NCBI GenBank assembly: GCA_002633005.1
Contig: NMRA01001083.1
Location: 1 to 41,297 of the forward strand
Origin: Phoronis australis
Lineage: Eukaryota; Phoronida; Phoronidae
Direction: 5' to 3'
Length of the DNA: 41,297 nt
How positions within the stretch are numbered: position 1 is the first letter of the stretch; each line of letters opens with the position of its first letter. A program made the position numbers and the translations under genes. Of the stretch, positions 33,062-41,297 are shown one piece after another. The notes under the pieces were generated by a model, which worked only from the letters and a program-made list of their open reading frames with translations, was not told where the DNA came from and made no database searches.

Positions 33062-33087
33062 TATGCACCCACATATGTGGGTGCATA
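33062..33087. repeat. Perfect 26-bp palindrome at the head of the repeat
   Basis: TATGCACCCACAT is followed directly by its exact reverse complement, centred on CATATG. It marks the terminus of the tandem repeat; the 2.27-kb copy begins with a decayed version. A hairpin end of this kind could be a mobility signal. Confidence 0.8.
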
Positions 33088-33941
33088 AAAATAATATCAG
33101 AGACCTTCACGTCAACGTGCTGCAGCTGAGACTTGTCAGTAGGTGAAGCTCTACTGGTGCATACTGATGGTAATTAGAAATACTGTTAACATCAGTTTGT
33201 CTTTCAGTAAGGTGAAAGTACAAAGCACAGATCAAGATGCAAACACATGTATAAGGCTAATGGATCGTTCATAAATTGCCTGGAGAATTTGTACCGCCAC
33301 TACCTAAAGACTGGGTTGCTGCTAGAGGGATCCTCTGCGGGATTGCTGTTGGGATGTTGTCAGTAGTCATTAAAGAATTACAAAGGCAGGCCGCTGTTCA
33401 CAGTAGGGCGTATATTTTTGCAGTAAATCGTGGATCATAAAGACAGATTTATGGACTGTTTTAAACAATTGTTCTCTAGCATTCAATGATTACATAAATG
33501 TAGCTTCCTGTCATAAGTGGAAGTGACCACCCCCGACTACTGAAAAATGGCAATAATTGCCACCATCATTAACTTTCATACATAATTATTTTCACAATCA
33601 TATATTTGCAACTCAGGTTAAAACCACTGTTAAAATACTGTATCAATAAGAAAATATCAGGATTGGATCATTTGGGGATGTAGCCCAAGGCCTACATACG
33701 AAGAAATTTCATATTGCGTCACTTCTATCTATTGGAAGTTTATTCATTTTTCACTGAGCACTGCTCACTTAAATAACAAAGTTAACACATTATGTCTTTT
33801 TCTTAAAGCTAAATTCGATTTTCCAACCGCAGAGTACCATAATTGACACTGCACTTAGAGATAAGTGTTTTTACCTATCAGTACCATACACATCATAACA
33901 AATCAATACCTAAGTAGGTCAACAGTTATTTATTTACTTAC

Positions 33942-34032
33942 AGGAGGGAGGGCAGCCGTTGCATCTTTTACCTCGGAGAGCAAGATGTGACGAAATATGT
34001 TGCGAGGTGTTCCCTGGTAACGCACTTGGCAT
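33942..34032 (-). CDS. Internal exon of minus-strand gene (RYQGTPRNIFRH block)
   Basis: 91 bp between the acceptor GTGACAG| and donor |GTAAGT. It encodes CQVRYQGTPRNIFRHILLSE then VKDATAALPP. One leading base completes the Lys codon left open by exon 34788-34946, and the exon ends in phase 0, as the next exon needs. Both junctions therefore agree, which is strong evidence that these are exons of one gene. Confidence 0.75.
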
Positions 34033-34787
34033 CTGTCACGGGACATTAAATAATGATTTAAACTCTGCATGCTATTAAAAATGCAGGATAATATACTAAT
34101 CCAAGGTAGACAGTCATGGTCCTCTCACAAACCTCCAGCATAACTCACAGATTTTGGTCATGGATACTTTTTCCTGTACAATGATTATTTTCCATGAACA
34201 TATTTCCTATCTCCTGAAGCCTAGTTAGAGACTAGCTGTAGTGTCTTCATGGTTATAATACATTGCACGCAGCATGTGTTTACTCATACATCTCATCAAG
34301 TTTGAATAAAACTGATTCAAGAGAAAAGAAATCTGTTGGTAAGAAGGGATTGGGGTGCATGAGAAAGGAAACAGTTCATGAGAATAAGCGCTGCCACAGA
34401 AAACAACACTATTAACAAAAATGCCTTGACAGTTTGTGAGGTAGGAATACCATTTTAGCAAGTTGTAATCTGCATTTCAAATCAACAATAACTGGCATCT
34501 AATATTTCACTTCCTACTACATGACACATTAATTTCTAATCACTAATCCCAAAAGATTTTAAGTGCAGAAGGTCGTATCTTAATTTTTCATTGGCATACA
34601 ATTTATTAACGTGAAGGTTGGTACTCAACCCGAACTGAACCTGCATCACGTTTACATCAGTAGCAACCATTTTACTCATACAAAAATGCAGCGTGCGACG
34701 TCCTCGTAAGACAGCCAACTTAGCTACAACCAGACTTACGAATTTTAATAAAGCCTGACCCAGAAGAAGAGGAGCTGACTGACTTAC

Positions 34788-34946
34788 TTTGCAGCATACT
34801 CTTCAGATAGTTTATCTCCCTTATCCACCCTGTCCACCACTTGTCGCACATTCTTCTCCAACCACGAAACAACCCCAGGTTCCTTCCAAACTGAGTGACA
34901 CCGGCCCACATACAGAGCTATCAACTGCCTCACTGCACTGGGTTGC
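34788..34946 (-). CDS. Internal exon of minus-strand gene (LIALYVGR block)
   Basis: 159 bp between the acceptor TTATTATAG| and donor |GTAAGTC. The reading is open throughout: SAVRQLIALYVGRCHSVWKE, WLEKNVRQVVDRVD and GDKLSEEYAA. It looks like a compact helical intracellular domain, rich in Leu/Val/Arg and with three tryptophan positions. I recognise this as part of a conserved animal protein but cannot name it with confidence. The exon starts after one base and ends with two, matching the next exon. Earlier exons must exist unless the gene begins in the candidate exon at 36570-36642. Confidence 0.75.
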
Positions 34947-35386
34947 CTATAATAAACAGAACAAATTGCACAGACATAAGACGACTGGTGCTCATTTTTT
35001 CAAACAATTCCAAGCACTTAAGGGTGAGGTGAAAATTGAGTCCATGAGGTGCTAGTAAAGTGAGCAGTAGACAGTGGAAATAGTTCAGAAATCATGTTTC
35101 TGTCAAATGAAGCACCTCTGTTCAATATCATAATGATCCTTCAAACCACTGGGCAGAAAGAACGGCAGATGCCAAGATCCCAAAATCCCAAAATTTCCTG
35201 TACGGGAAGCACAACATGCTTGAACTTCTGCGAAAATTGGAAGAACTGTTATCGTCTTTTTATACAAATCAATTTTCAAATGACATAACTTTCACCAAGA
35301 ATCAAAGAATTTGGTAATTTTAAGCAAGCAAATGCAAAAAGCAAAATAGTCAAAAGGAGGCACATCAGTATTCGGATTTGTATGAA

Positions 35387-35632
35387 AGTCAATGGGATCA
35401 GTGCTCTCAACAGCAAGACAATCATCAAGTCAATGTGAACAGTGCTCTCAACAGTAACACAATCATCAAGTCAATGTGAACAGTGCTCTCAACAGCAAGA
35501 CAATCATCAAGTCAATGTGAACAGTGCTCTCAACAGTAAGACAATCATCAAGTCAATGTGATCAGTGCTCTCAACAGTAACACAATCATCAAGTCAATGT
35601 GAACAGTGCTCTCAACAGTAACACAATCATCC
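35387..35632. repeat. 41-bp tandem repeat, six units
   Basis: Six head-to-tail units beginning AGTCAATGTGAACAGTGCTC and ending ACACAATCATCA start at 35387, 35428, 35469, 35510, 35551 and 35592. Units differ at a few fixed positions (GGGATC/GTGAAC/GTGATC; CAAGA/TAACA/TAAGA). The first unit overlaps a decayed piece of the hairpin-headed repeat (GGAGGCACATCAGTATTCGG upstream), so the array probably grew from that repeat. Confidence 0.95.
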
Positions 35633-35980
35633 ATGATGAGCATTCAAAGAATTTTGAGATATTGAGTCAGGACAAACAATAAATCAGCTGCAGGGTGTAT
35701 ACCATTAGTTGGCCAGATTCCTCAGAAACAAAACATCTTACTCTCCTTACTAGAAACAAGGCGATCCTTCACCGAACTCGGCAAATATTCAGGTCGGCAA
35801 AAAAGATAGAACTACCACACATGGATCCATCCGAAATACTGCTGTTAAAAGAACAAATTCCATAAATTCATCACGAACCTTGACTGAACTTGGTAAATAC
35901 TGAGGCAGTGAAAAAAATAAGCCTCATCGACATCAGCAGGTTTATGATGGGACATTCCTCAATGTTGTGTTGTCATTGAT

Positions 35981-36160
35981 TTGCAGGGAATTGAAAACAA
36001 AAGGAAGCTGTATTTCAACAAAAGACAAAAAGAAATTCCCACATACTCCAAAGTCAAACTAGCTCATTTTGAAACTAAACTCCAATTAATGTTTAATTTA
36101 TTCATTCAGAAGACAAATCGACATGACCTCACTGAAGCAATACAAACCAACAAAAGCAGG
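35981..36160 (+). other. Possible exon with splice-like ends; unassigned
   Basis: An open stretch encodes GIENKRKLYFNKRQKEIPTY and a Lys-rich remainder. It is bounded by TTTGCAG| (ending 35986) and |GTAAGATA (36161). The content is basic and helical with no known motif. It ends in phase 2, which does not fit the signal-peptide exon at 36789, so it would belong to another transcript or be chance. Confidence 0.25.
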
Positions 36161-36569
36161 TAAGATAAAGTTACCTCAAATTAGGACACAATATGACATG
36201 TTTGAAAAATGAAGAAATGACATCATTGCCCATGTTTTTTTTTCAAATTTGAAGAACTTCATCTCTTTAGCCATTTTTTTCAAACTCTAACTAAATCTAG
36301 GCAGCTATGCCACCAACAATCAAAAAGGTTCAATAATAAAATCAGTTCTGAACTGTATGCCTTTGGTCAGTAGTCGACCCTATTACATTCAACAAAACAG
36401 TACAGAGTCCATATGTAACCAATGGTTAATTGCCTATTAAGTCAATCAATACTAGCCAAAATAAGTACTGGTGCAACAAAACATCTAAGCATTATGATTA
36501 CAGTCTCAATTTATGTTGTTATTTATCATCTACTACTGCTTCAAACTGATCGTATAGTTCGTAGCTTAC

Positions 36570-36642
36570 AACTTTAAAAGATGCAATTTCAGGTTTGTAT
36601 AATTCATTTCATAATTTTGTACTGGCCACACAGATACAATAC
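36570..36642 (-). CDS. Candidate upstream exon of the minus-strand gene
   Basis: 73 bp between the acceptor CATAG| and donor |GTAAGC, open in one frame: IVSVWPVQNYEMNYTNLKLH then LLK plus two bases. Joining gives ...HLLKLQPSAVRQLIALYVGR with correct phase. It contains an ATG that could be the start. Phase fit is encouraging, but the exon is short and other placements cannot be excluded. Confidence 0.35.
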
Positions 36643-36788
36643 CTATGAAAAGATACCAATAACTACATGAAGCCATTGTCGGGTTGGATGTACTGGTAAT
36701 TCAAATTTGTAACAGCCTTCCATTACTGAAGTGGTTTCACAAAAATAAACACTGTTAGATTTATCAGGATGCTCTGTCTTTGTTGCAG

Positions 36789-36834
36789 GTCTTCACAATT
36801 TTGGTAACTTGGATTCTTCTGATTGCCAATATAG
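36789..36834 (+). CDS. Signal-peptide exon of the EB/EGF-like gene
   Basis: 46 bp between the acceptor CTTTGTTGCAG| and donor |GTAAGTACC encodes VFTILVTWILLIANI plus one base. The peptide is strongly hydrophobic and, joined to the next exon, runs IANIAIQYCQTDEAC. That is a classic secretory signal ending just before the first cysteine repeat. The phase-1 end fits the next exon. No in-frame ATG lies between the upstream stop and this exon, so the start codon must be in an exon further left, not identified. Confidence 0.6.
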
Positions 36835-37000
36835 GTAAGTACCATCCTCCTTACATAACCCATACCAGAGATATAAACGTGCAATTTCTGTGTGCTGATT
36901 ATCTTATGCACAGAATGTGTTTTTGGGCAACAACGAACGGTTAGTTCCTCTCAACCACAGAAAACGCTTCCCATCTGAGTTAGGAACAAGTAAAGACCAC

Positions 37001-37244
37001 GGGCCTGTTCTAAGAAACAGACCAAGTTCATTTTTGACTTAAGTTTAAGATTTGTTTTAACTTCCAAACTTTGAAATTTCCATATTCGGTAAGTTAGACA
37101 AATTTAAGATAAAACTAATGTCAAACACTCAAGTCAAACTTAAGATCTCTTTCTTGAATTGGCTTTGAGATAAATTTAACTTTTATTTAAAATTTACTAA
37201 AATTTAAGATTTGTCTTAGCTAAGTATTTTTTTGGAACAGGCCC
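37001..37244. mobile_element. MITE-like element with GGGCCTGTTC inverted ends
   Basis: The element begins GGGCCTGTTC and ends GAACAGGCCC. Between are complementary AT-rich arms (AAGTTTAAGATTTG and AAATTTAAGATTTGTCTTAG). At 244 bp with no ORF it fits a miniature inverted-repeat transposon. The target duplication is not clear, so the superfamily is not assigned. It sits in an intron of the plus-strand gene. Confidence 0.75.
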
Positions 37245-38020
37245 CAGGGCTACCTTCCATGAACCTAAGGTTATGTAGAAAAATATCCATACTTGCCTAA
37301 CTTCAGAACACCAAAATGACATCAGGAATTGTTTTGAAAATGTTCCACTAATGCACGAGGGGCTATCAAAAATAAAACTGTTGTCATTTTTGTGACAAAC
37401 CTTGAATAAAATGAGAACGAAATAGCACCGAACAACTGTTCTCTAAATTTTGATTTTTTGATTCTATACCGTACATGACATACTCCTCCACTCAAGGTTC
37501 ACAGCATTCTTTGGGGGTATTTAAAAGATGACTCTGATGAGGGATTTTTGCCCACTTGTGTTGATCAGGCTCATTAGCAATAAGGAGATATCAATAGACA
37601 CATGTCAACAAATGAACAGCACATTATTTATTCTTCTTCACCAATTAAGTTCTATTGTTAATGCCCAACTTAATTCTTATTATCTAAAATGGCCAGAAGA
37701 ACGTTGTCACAACAGGCAGTGGTTATCACTGACACCCAGCTCTGTTCCCTAATCCCCAAATAAAGAAGCCAGTCATAAAAGTTCAGGCCTTGTGTTAAGT
37801 GCCTATTGAAATTTAAACCAGTAAGAGGCATTCCTAGTTGTTAGTTAGGAAATGTGATGTAGCGCCTAATGTAAAAATCATCAGAAATTGTTTCAAGAAA
37901 TTTTGAGGCATTCACAACTACTTAAATGCGTTTGAAAATGAATAAGGTAAAATCAAGTAAATCATTTTTGTGTGAAACTGGTGAGACTTTATAATAAGTG
38001 GTTGTCCATATTAGTTTCAG
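37245..38020. other. Intron of the EB/EGF-like gene
   Basis: AT-rich with no additional exon or repeat recognised. It ends with the acceptor TTAGTTTCAG. Confidence 0.5.
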
Positions 38021-38170
38021 CCATCCAGTACTGCCAGACAGATGAAGCTTGTCTCAACCTGGGTAGTCTGAAGTGTATCAAAAGCTACTGTGAATGGGGT
38101 CTCTGCAGCTGCCCCAGGGGCAGGGTAGCCAGGTACATGGGCTCAGAGAAACTCTTCAAGTGTGTGCCAC
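38021..38170 (+). CDS. EB/EGF-like gene, cysteine-rich exon 1
   Basis: 150 bp between the acceptor TTAGTTTCAG| and donor |GTAAGTATC encodes a module with seven cysteines: YCQTDEAC, LKC, SYC, GLCSC and KC. The spacing resembles EB-module/EGF-like repeats of secreted invertebrate proteins. The exon is in phase 1 at both ends, so it could be duplicated or skipped without disturbing the frame. It follows the signal-peptide exon in correct phase. Confidence 0.75.
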
Positions 38171-38971
38171 GTAAGTATCACGAAAACCAACGACGCAACA
38201 TGTCAGAATTCTACCATTGATATCTTAAAAGCAAACTCTTAAATATCATGAAGAATTGTACAGAGGGATGGTCAACTTAAACGGCACAAAACGCAAATAA
38301 CAGAACAAAAAATTTTTAAGAAACAAACTTTGAGCAATATTTTGCCCTTTTTGTCATATGTCAAGCAAAAAAGTTTCCTCATAAAATATCCACAAGACAT
38401 ATCAATGTATAAATTACTCTAGCAGAAGGCACAGGCAAGTTTTCCTCTTGCGAACGAGTACCCTGGTAATGCTGTTAAACAATATCGTTACAACAGATCC
38501 TGATTTTCAGCAATAACAGAATACGGGCAGAATTCAGGGAATCATTTGTGGAAATCAAGAGGTTCAGACGGAGTACGCATATTTCAGTAGCAAATACCAC
38601 AATTCTAATATTTTTGGTTTTCAATACCTAAAAATTGACGATCTGTTTGCAGCAGGAATGTTTGAATATAGTTGTTATTTCTGTCATAAGGTGGAGCTGT
38701 TTATCCGGTTTTGAGAAATTCACATGGAGAGTAGCCAATTATCTTTGAAACGGAGCTGTGGCATAATTAACAGAAAACATGACATAACTCCTACGTCCTT
38801 TTCATATTATTCATCACTTTCAGGTAATAAGTAATTAAACAGAAAATGCTAATTTGTAAAGCACAGAATTTCATGTTTCCTAACATGGGTGTGTGAATGT
38901 TTTTGAATACCAACACAAGGCAACTGTTGAGTATATCAACCAACCACGTACCACTAATTTTTATACTACAG
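38171..38971. other. Intron of the EB/EGF-like gene
   Basis: 801 bp of AT-rich DNA without recognisable elements. Confidence 0.6.
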
Positions 38972-39319
38972 AGAGGAAAGTAGGGGAGGCCTGTTCTTCA
39001 GATGGTGCACAAGGAGTGTGTGGCGCGCCTGGCTCAGACTGTGACCCGGAAAAGAAAACTTGCAAGTGCACTTCGGGATATGCCAGATTTGGCGGCGAGA
39101 CATGTATGAACTCCACTGAGGTCGTTCCTGGCGAGACACTGTCGGGAGATGGGAAGGAGTGTAGTATGGGCACAATCAGTTCAGGAAATAGTTTTGAACC
39201 GCATGCCGTTCTTGACTGGTCTCCCATCACGTGTGGCTGTCCACGGGGAAGTAAGATTCAACTATGGAACGGCTTTATGAACGACTTTCAAGGGAAGAAG
39301 GTGCCTTACTGCATACCAG
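38972..39319 (+). CDS. EB/EGF-like gene, cysteine-rich exon 2 (double module)
   Basis: 348 bp between the acceptor TATACTACAG| and donor |GTGAAG. The first half is a clear EGF/EB-like module: GEACSSDGAQGVCGAPGSDC, KKTCKC and GYARFGGETC. The second half has KEC, WSPITCGCPRG and PYC, with a hydrophilic spacer. The frame is open and in phase 1 at both ends. It is the longest exon and may be two fused ancestral modules. The likely product is an extracellular cysteine-rich protein for adhesion, matrix or recognition; the ligand is unknown. Confidence 0.8.
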
Positions 39320-40211
39320 GTGAAGTAATAGTTACCAGTAATTTGCCTTTTATACAAATTCACACGAGTATCAGATTACCTGGGAAAGTCAGCAATTTGC
39401 ATCACAAAATTAAGGTCTTTCTTATTATTCTCCTATAGTGATGAAGAAGATTGACATCACTAGAAACAAAGCTTTTCACAATACCTAATGTCACTACCCA
39501 TTAATATGCTGACCCTAGGGTTCACTATAACATCCTAAGCTGATCTAGGCTCCTTTTTGTGTGAAGAAGAGCAATTGCCTTATCAGCAATGACTACAATA
39601 ATAACTCATAGAAGGACTGGTAGATAACTATGTATAAGTGTGTGTCATGCTGGACAGAAAGCTCTTTAAAGTCTGTTTTAAAAAGCAGACTAAACATTGA
39701 CATTAACAGCTGCTGTTAGTTTTGAATTATTATAACTAAATGGCACATGTCTCTCACATTACAAAATTGAATAGACACTGTTTTAAAGGTGCCGGGAACA
39801 ATGCCTTGTCATGCTCTGACAAACCCAAGGTCTTTGTAACTGTTGATGGCAATATTAACAACTTAAAATATAACCTTTGATGACCCAACATAATGAAAAG
39901 ATTGGCAGCCTGGAACAAATTATTGTAAAGATAATTTAGATATCAGGTTTAACGCCAAGCATAGTGTTTTCTTTCACAGGCATTTCTTTATGTATACAGT
40001 TATTCTATGGACGGAGTGAAATGAATAATTTAGCAGCTGAAGTAATATTCACTAATACAAATTTGATTTGTTCTAAGTTGAAGATGGCAGTTATGATTTC
40101 ACATTATTATTGTACAACACTATTGAAGCTAATGACTGAAATTCAAAAGTCAAACAAAATATAAAGACATCTTAAAAAGATATAATTTTCACAATTTTCT
40201 CTTCCGTGCAG
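39320..40211. other. Intron of the EB/EGF-like gene
   Basis: 892 bp, AT-rich, no further coding module. It ends with the acceptor CTTCCGTGCAG. Confidence 0.6.
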
Positions 40212-40346
40212 TAAAGCTGGGTGACACGTGTCTACACGATGCAGACTGCACTGGGATATCTGGCAGTGTGTATTGCCTGAGCAACAAGTGTGCATGTAAA
40301 ACATCAGGCGAGGTGGCTGACATTGATGGAACCAAGTGTGGCAAAC
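40212..40346 (+). CDS. EB/EGF-like gene, cysteine-rich exon 3
   Basis: 135 bp between the acceptor TCCGTGCAG| and donor |GTGAGTTG encodes one six-cysteine module: GDTCLHDADC, SVYCLSNKCAC and GTKC. This is the cleanest EB-like unit (C-x4-C, C-x4-C-x-C, C). It is phase 1 at both ends. The last cysteine is followed by GK and a split codon. Confidence 0.8.
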
Positions 40347-40799
40347 GTGAGTTGAAAAATAGTAACAACTTGTTTATAACTAAGTTCACTTATGGTATGC
40401 GTAATTTTACATAGGACATTTCCTAAGCAAATGTACATACCTTCGTAAGTCAGGAGTCATTTGAAATGCAATTATTAAAAGCTTTCTAACGAAAAACAGA
40501 ACAGAGATCACAGCTTTAAGTTAGGTTCAGCCATTCAGGAGTTTTTTCTCTTTTTTAAATATTTTACTTCCACTTTTGTTACTTTTCTGACAGGCTAATT
40601 GTGTGTATGAACATCATTTTGTGTCACTCCCGTTCTAGAATGTAAAAAAATCATTCATGCTGTTTAAACCTGTGGTCAGAGAGAGAGTTCTACAATAGCA
40701 ACAACCCGAGTGTCTAAGTGTTGAATAAAAAACTGCACAGAATCATGTTTTGTATCTTTAAGATTCCTATAGATGTGACTTAAGTCAAATTATTTTCAG
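40347..40799. other. Intron of the EB/EGF-like gene
   Basis: 453 bp ending in the acceptor AAATTATTTTCAG; no other feature seen. Confidence 0.6.
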
Positions 40800-40964
40800 C
40801 TCTATCCTTTGGGGACAAATGCTCAGGCTTAGTGGCTTTGACTCATGTGTGTTACGGAAGTGATGGTCTAGCCTGTGGTGACGTGTGCGATGCCAGCGGA
40901 AGTTTGGATCGCAAATGTGACTGTCACTATACGCACAGAAAGGCAGGGAAAACGTGTATCAAGA
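40800..40964 (+). CDS. EB/EGF-like gene, cysteine-rich exon 4
   Basis: 165 bp between the acceptor ATTATTTTCAG| and donor |GTAAGTTG encodes a module beginning FGDKCSG and continuing THVCYGSDGLACGDVCDASG, RKCDCHY and GKTCIK: seven cysteines. It is phase 1 at both ends like its neighbours. The strong donor shows the gene continues past the window; any membrane anchor or further domain is not visible. Confidence 0.8.
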
Positions 40965-41211
40965 GTAAGTTGCCACGCAAACATGCAACTGATCTGTGAA
41001 TAATTCAGAATGTATAAGCATTGTTCAAATTTCCATTAAAAACAGATGGGATATAAAAACCTAGTAGATTAGTATGTACTTCCATCATGAAAAAACATCT
41101 TCAATAGCGGATTTGCAGCTACGCCATATTGAAATTAGGTTAAAATGGTGCATTGTGGGTGCTGTGGTCAGGATTCCGAAAGCGGCCATAGTAACAAGCA
41201 TAATACGCAGT

Positions 41212-41297
41212 ATGAGCGCGAAGAAAACTTACGGCGGATACACTTGTTGTGTTCCTGGCTGCTTCAAAAACAACAAGAGAGATAAAAATCTGAGTTT
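41212..41297 (+). CDS. THAP-domain protein, N terminus (cut by window edge)
   Basis: From ATG 41212 the frame reads MSAKKTYGGYTCCVPGCFKN then NKRDKNLSF and runs off the window. CCVPGC, then N-x-R, then LSF is the opening of the THAP zinc finger, C-x2-4-C, a sequence-specific DNA-binding fold shared by cellular THAP proteins and P-element transposases. The second half (C-x2-H) would lie beyond the edge. Because it comes only 250 bp after an exon of the preceding gene with a strong donor, it lies in an intron of that gene. A transposon origin is therefore likely, though an independent gene is possible. Confidence 0.6.
   Translation, partial: MSAKKTYGGYTCCVPGCFKNNKRDKNLS

Larger units (their letters stand above)
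30285..33087 (-). repeat. Hairpin-headed repeat, tandem copy (about four 440-bp units)
   Basis: Minus-strand orientation: head palindrome at 33062-33087, then the unit repeated about every 440 bp (once the 1.16-kb insertion is removed). Each unit has two submodules. One holds GGCCACTAGGTGGCGCA, ATCCATCCGAAAA and AAATTT-GAAAAT. The other holds CTAGGAGGCGC, GTCGTC, GATCCTGCAAACGGTTTAGG and AGATACAGCC. The copies at 32.3 and 32.75 kb are most alike. The same family is at 2.27-3.25 kb in the other orientation. Confidence 0.8.
29704..33941. other. Large intron of minus-strand gene filled with repeats
   Basis: The intron contains featureless DNA to about 30.28 kb, then the tandem hairpin-headed repeat, the piggyBac-type insertion (30942-32097), and plain AT-rich DNA from 33.1 to 33.9 kb. 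Confidence 0.6.

Noticed and set aside
35981-36163. Exon upstream of the signal-peptide exon of the plus gene
   Set aside because: It ends in phase 2, and joining it to 36789 would bring an immediate stop; kept only as an unassigned possible exon.
38961-39230. Two minus-strand frames opposite exon 2 of the EB/EGF-like gene
   Set aside because: The plus strand has the cysteine pattern, splice sites and matching phase; these are shadows.
1-41297. CRISPR arrays, operons, rRNA, phage genes
   Set aside because: The sequence is clearly animal nuclear DNA with introns; the only regular short array (35387-35632) has no spacer structure.

Overview
The window looks like nuclear DNA from a marine-type invertebrate, most likely a lophotrochozoan or invertebrate deuterostome; I cannot name the phylum. 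It is AT-rich and gene-poor. It has spliced genes with GT-AG introns and many old, broken transposable elements: Mag-clade LTR, Gag-type LTR, L1/Tx1 LINE, hAT, piggyBac and MITEs. There are no bacterial-style operons, rRNA genes, tRNA genes or CRISPR arrays.

Layout, left to right. 1-9 kb is mostly featureless AT-rich DNA. It holds one copy of a hairpin-headed repeat family (about 2.27-3.25 kb), a 75-bp duplication (3.9 kb) and a short hairpin-rich tandem array (7.6-7.95 kb). 8.8-9.6 kb is the 5' end of a Mag-clade Ty3/gypsy element: a short LTR, a tRNA-Leu primer site and a broken gag. 9.6-12.2 kb carries a decayed C76-like papain-fold protease fragment and a decayed OB-fold (RPA-like) gene with a frame-preserving intron. 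13.1-21.2 kb is the most unusual stretch. A Gag fragment and several copies of a PC4/SUB1-like domain form a repeated chimeric module, and one copy is split by a broken L1/Tx1 LINE (14.5-19.3 kb, running into a run of Ns). The last PC4-like copy (20752-21144) is still an intact 130-residue frame. 22.3-23.4 kb is a hAT transposase relic.

27-35 kb holds a genuine spliced gene on the minus strand. Four exons were found with consistent phases, except that one small exon is missing before the last. Its large intron contains about four tandem units of the same hairpin-headed repeat family seen at 2.3 kb. These units carry CTCF-like motifs and are interrupted by a 1156-bp piggyBac-type element with 12-bp inverted ends and TTAA duplications. 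A 41-bp x 6 tandem array lies at 35.4 kb.

36.8-41.0 kb holds a plus-strand secreted, cysteine-rich (EB/EGF-like) gene. It has one signal-peptide exon and four cysteine-rich exons, all joined in phase 1. Its first exon and 3' end were not found. The window ends in the first 28 codons of a THAP-type zinc-finger protein.

The host genes appear unrelated to one another. The main themes are nested transposon history, a PC4-like domain travelling with a retroelement Gag, and dispersal of CTCF-like motifs by a repeat.
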